Shown here one piece after another: positions 5,295 through 5,822 of a DNA stretch of 5,822 bases; positions within the stretch are counted from its first letter, which is position 1; each line of letters opens with the position of its first letter. The DNA is from Desulfobacteraceae bacterium. Its GTDB lineage: Bacteria; Desulfobacterota; Desulfobacteria; Desulfobacterales; Desulfosalsimonadaceae. Below the pieces are notes generated by a model. It saw only the letters and a program-made list of their open reading frames with translations, was not told the DNA's origin and did not search any database. Both the position numbers and the translations under genes were made by a program. The DNA is taken from contig JAGGYV010000025.1 of NCBI GenBank assembly GCA_021162325.1, positions 1 through 5,822 of the forward strand, read 5' to 3'.

Positions 5295-5822
5295 ATGATC
5301 GAACAATCAAATGATAATAAAGGAAAGAAGACAGCGGTCTTGTTTTCAGTTCAAACTTATGGCGTTTCCGATGAGGAGAATGATTCGTCTCTCCTCGAAC
5401 TCAGGCGCCTGGTTAAAACCATGGGCCTCAACGTCGTCGCAACGCTGAGCCAGCGCCGCTCAAAACCTGAGACGGGAACCTTGTTGGGCGCAGGTAAATT
5501 AAAAGAACTTGCCGACTATACCGGCGGCACGGGAATTGTTGAAGGATTTAGTCGGAAATTACCCGACGAAACCTGCGACGATGAAACCTGCGACGACATG
5601 GACGAAGATTACCCCGTCGGCAGTCTCGCCGGCTCAGATGAAGAGCGTTCAAGAGATGACCCAATGGCAAAAAACAGCGTGCAAGCCAATGTTGTCGTCT
5701 ATGATGGTGAAATTTCCACTAAGCAATTGAAAAACCTTGAACAAGCCACCGGCGTCGAAGTTTTGGACAGAACCGGTGTGATCCTCGAAATCTTCAGCCG
5801 TCATGCCAAAAGCCGGGAGGCC
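5295..5822 (+). CDS. hflX: Ribosome-associated GTPase HflX, N-terminal part
   Basis: HflX binds the 50S subunit and splits stalled ribosomes after stress. The window holds 176 residues, the frame running open to the edge, so the GTPase domain lies outside. Seen here are the HflX N-terminal domain elements LLELRRLVKTMGLNVV (33-48), GTLLGAGKLKELADY (61-75), VVVYDGEIS (133-141) and QLKNLEQATGVEVLDRTGVILEIFSRHAKSRE (143-174). Between GKLKEL and VVVYDG, usually a short linker, sits an insert of about 50 residues rich in Asp and Glu with a doubled DETCD; delta-proteobacterial HflX proteins carry acidic inserts at this place as I recall. ATG 5295 is the first standard start after an in-frame TAA near 5265; no strong ribosome site precedes it. 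It is 64 nt after rbgA, probably in one transcript. Confidence 0.92.
   Translation, partial: MIEQSNDNKGKKTAVLFSVQTYGVSDEENDSSLLELRRLVKTMGLNVVATLSQRRSKPETGTLLGAGKLKELADYTGGTGIVEGFSRKLPDETCDDETCDDMDEDYPVGSLAGSDEERSRDDPMAKNSVQANVVVYDGEISTKQLKNLEQATGVEVLDRTGVILEIFSRHAKSREA
5565..5594 (+). repeat. 15-nt tandem duplication inside hflX
   Basis: GACGAAACCTGCGAC (5565-5579) is followed directly by GATGAAACCTGCGAC (5580-5594), identical but for one silent base, giving DETCD twice. It lies in the acidic insert and looks like a small in-frame duplication in an unconstrained linker. Confidence 0.85.

Overview
The window looks like chromosomal DNA of an anaerobic Desulfobacterota-type (delta-proteobacterial) bacterium. 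The support is a pyruvate:ferredoxin oxidoreductase encoded as separate subunits (gamma, delta, alpha), an HflX with the acidic insert I associate from memory with delta-proteobacterial HflX, and an intergenic repeat of the 'AACATCG / GAACATTCAAC' type that I associate with Desulfobacteraceae spacers. The phylum is an inference; no rRNA or marker alignment was possible.

Positions 1-1760 (minus strand) hold the start of a por operon, read right to left: porG (gamma), porD (2x[4Fe-4S] delta) and porA (alpha, cut by the window edge). porG and porD overlap by 4 nt (ATGA). porD and porA are separated by 187 nt of inverted heptamer repeats with a terminator-like hairpin plus T-run facing porA.

Positions 1760-2480 contain no intact gene. 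They hold an imperfect 52-nt dyad (1833-1884), a near-perfect 16-bp terminator-like palindrome (1988-2021) and, just upstream of it on the minus strand, the last 45 codons of a DUF4143/AAA_14-type ATPase, a gene remnant. AT-rich sequence follows, with a compact promoter/operator made of four TGTACA sites.

Positions 2484-4368 (plus) are a two-gene type IV toxin-antitoxin / abortive-infection locus of the AbiEi-AbiEii kind. The first gene joins an N-terminal domain with a D...ExK pattern, a winged helix and an AbiEi-like C-terminus. The second is a nucleotidyltransferase. The operator consists of two 23-bp TGTACA-N11-TGTACA units straddling the predicted promoter, which suits negative autoregulation. 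The toxin start is anomalous: family-like residues lie upstream of the first ATG with no start codon, and the only good Shine-Dalgarno leads into a six-codon ORF that stops 2 nt before that ATG.

Positions 4400-5822 (plus) hold two ribosome-associated GTPase genes, rbgA/ylqF (complete, circularly permuted G motifs) and hflX (5' part, cut by the window edge). The TA locus and the gene remnant therefore sit in a variable gap between two housekeeping blocks transcribed away from each other.
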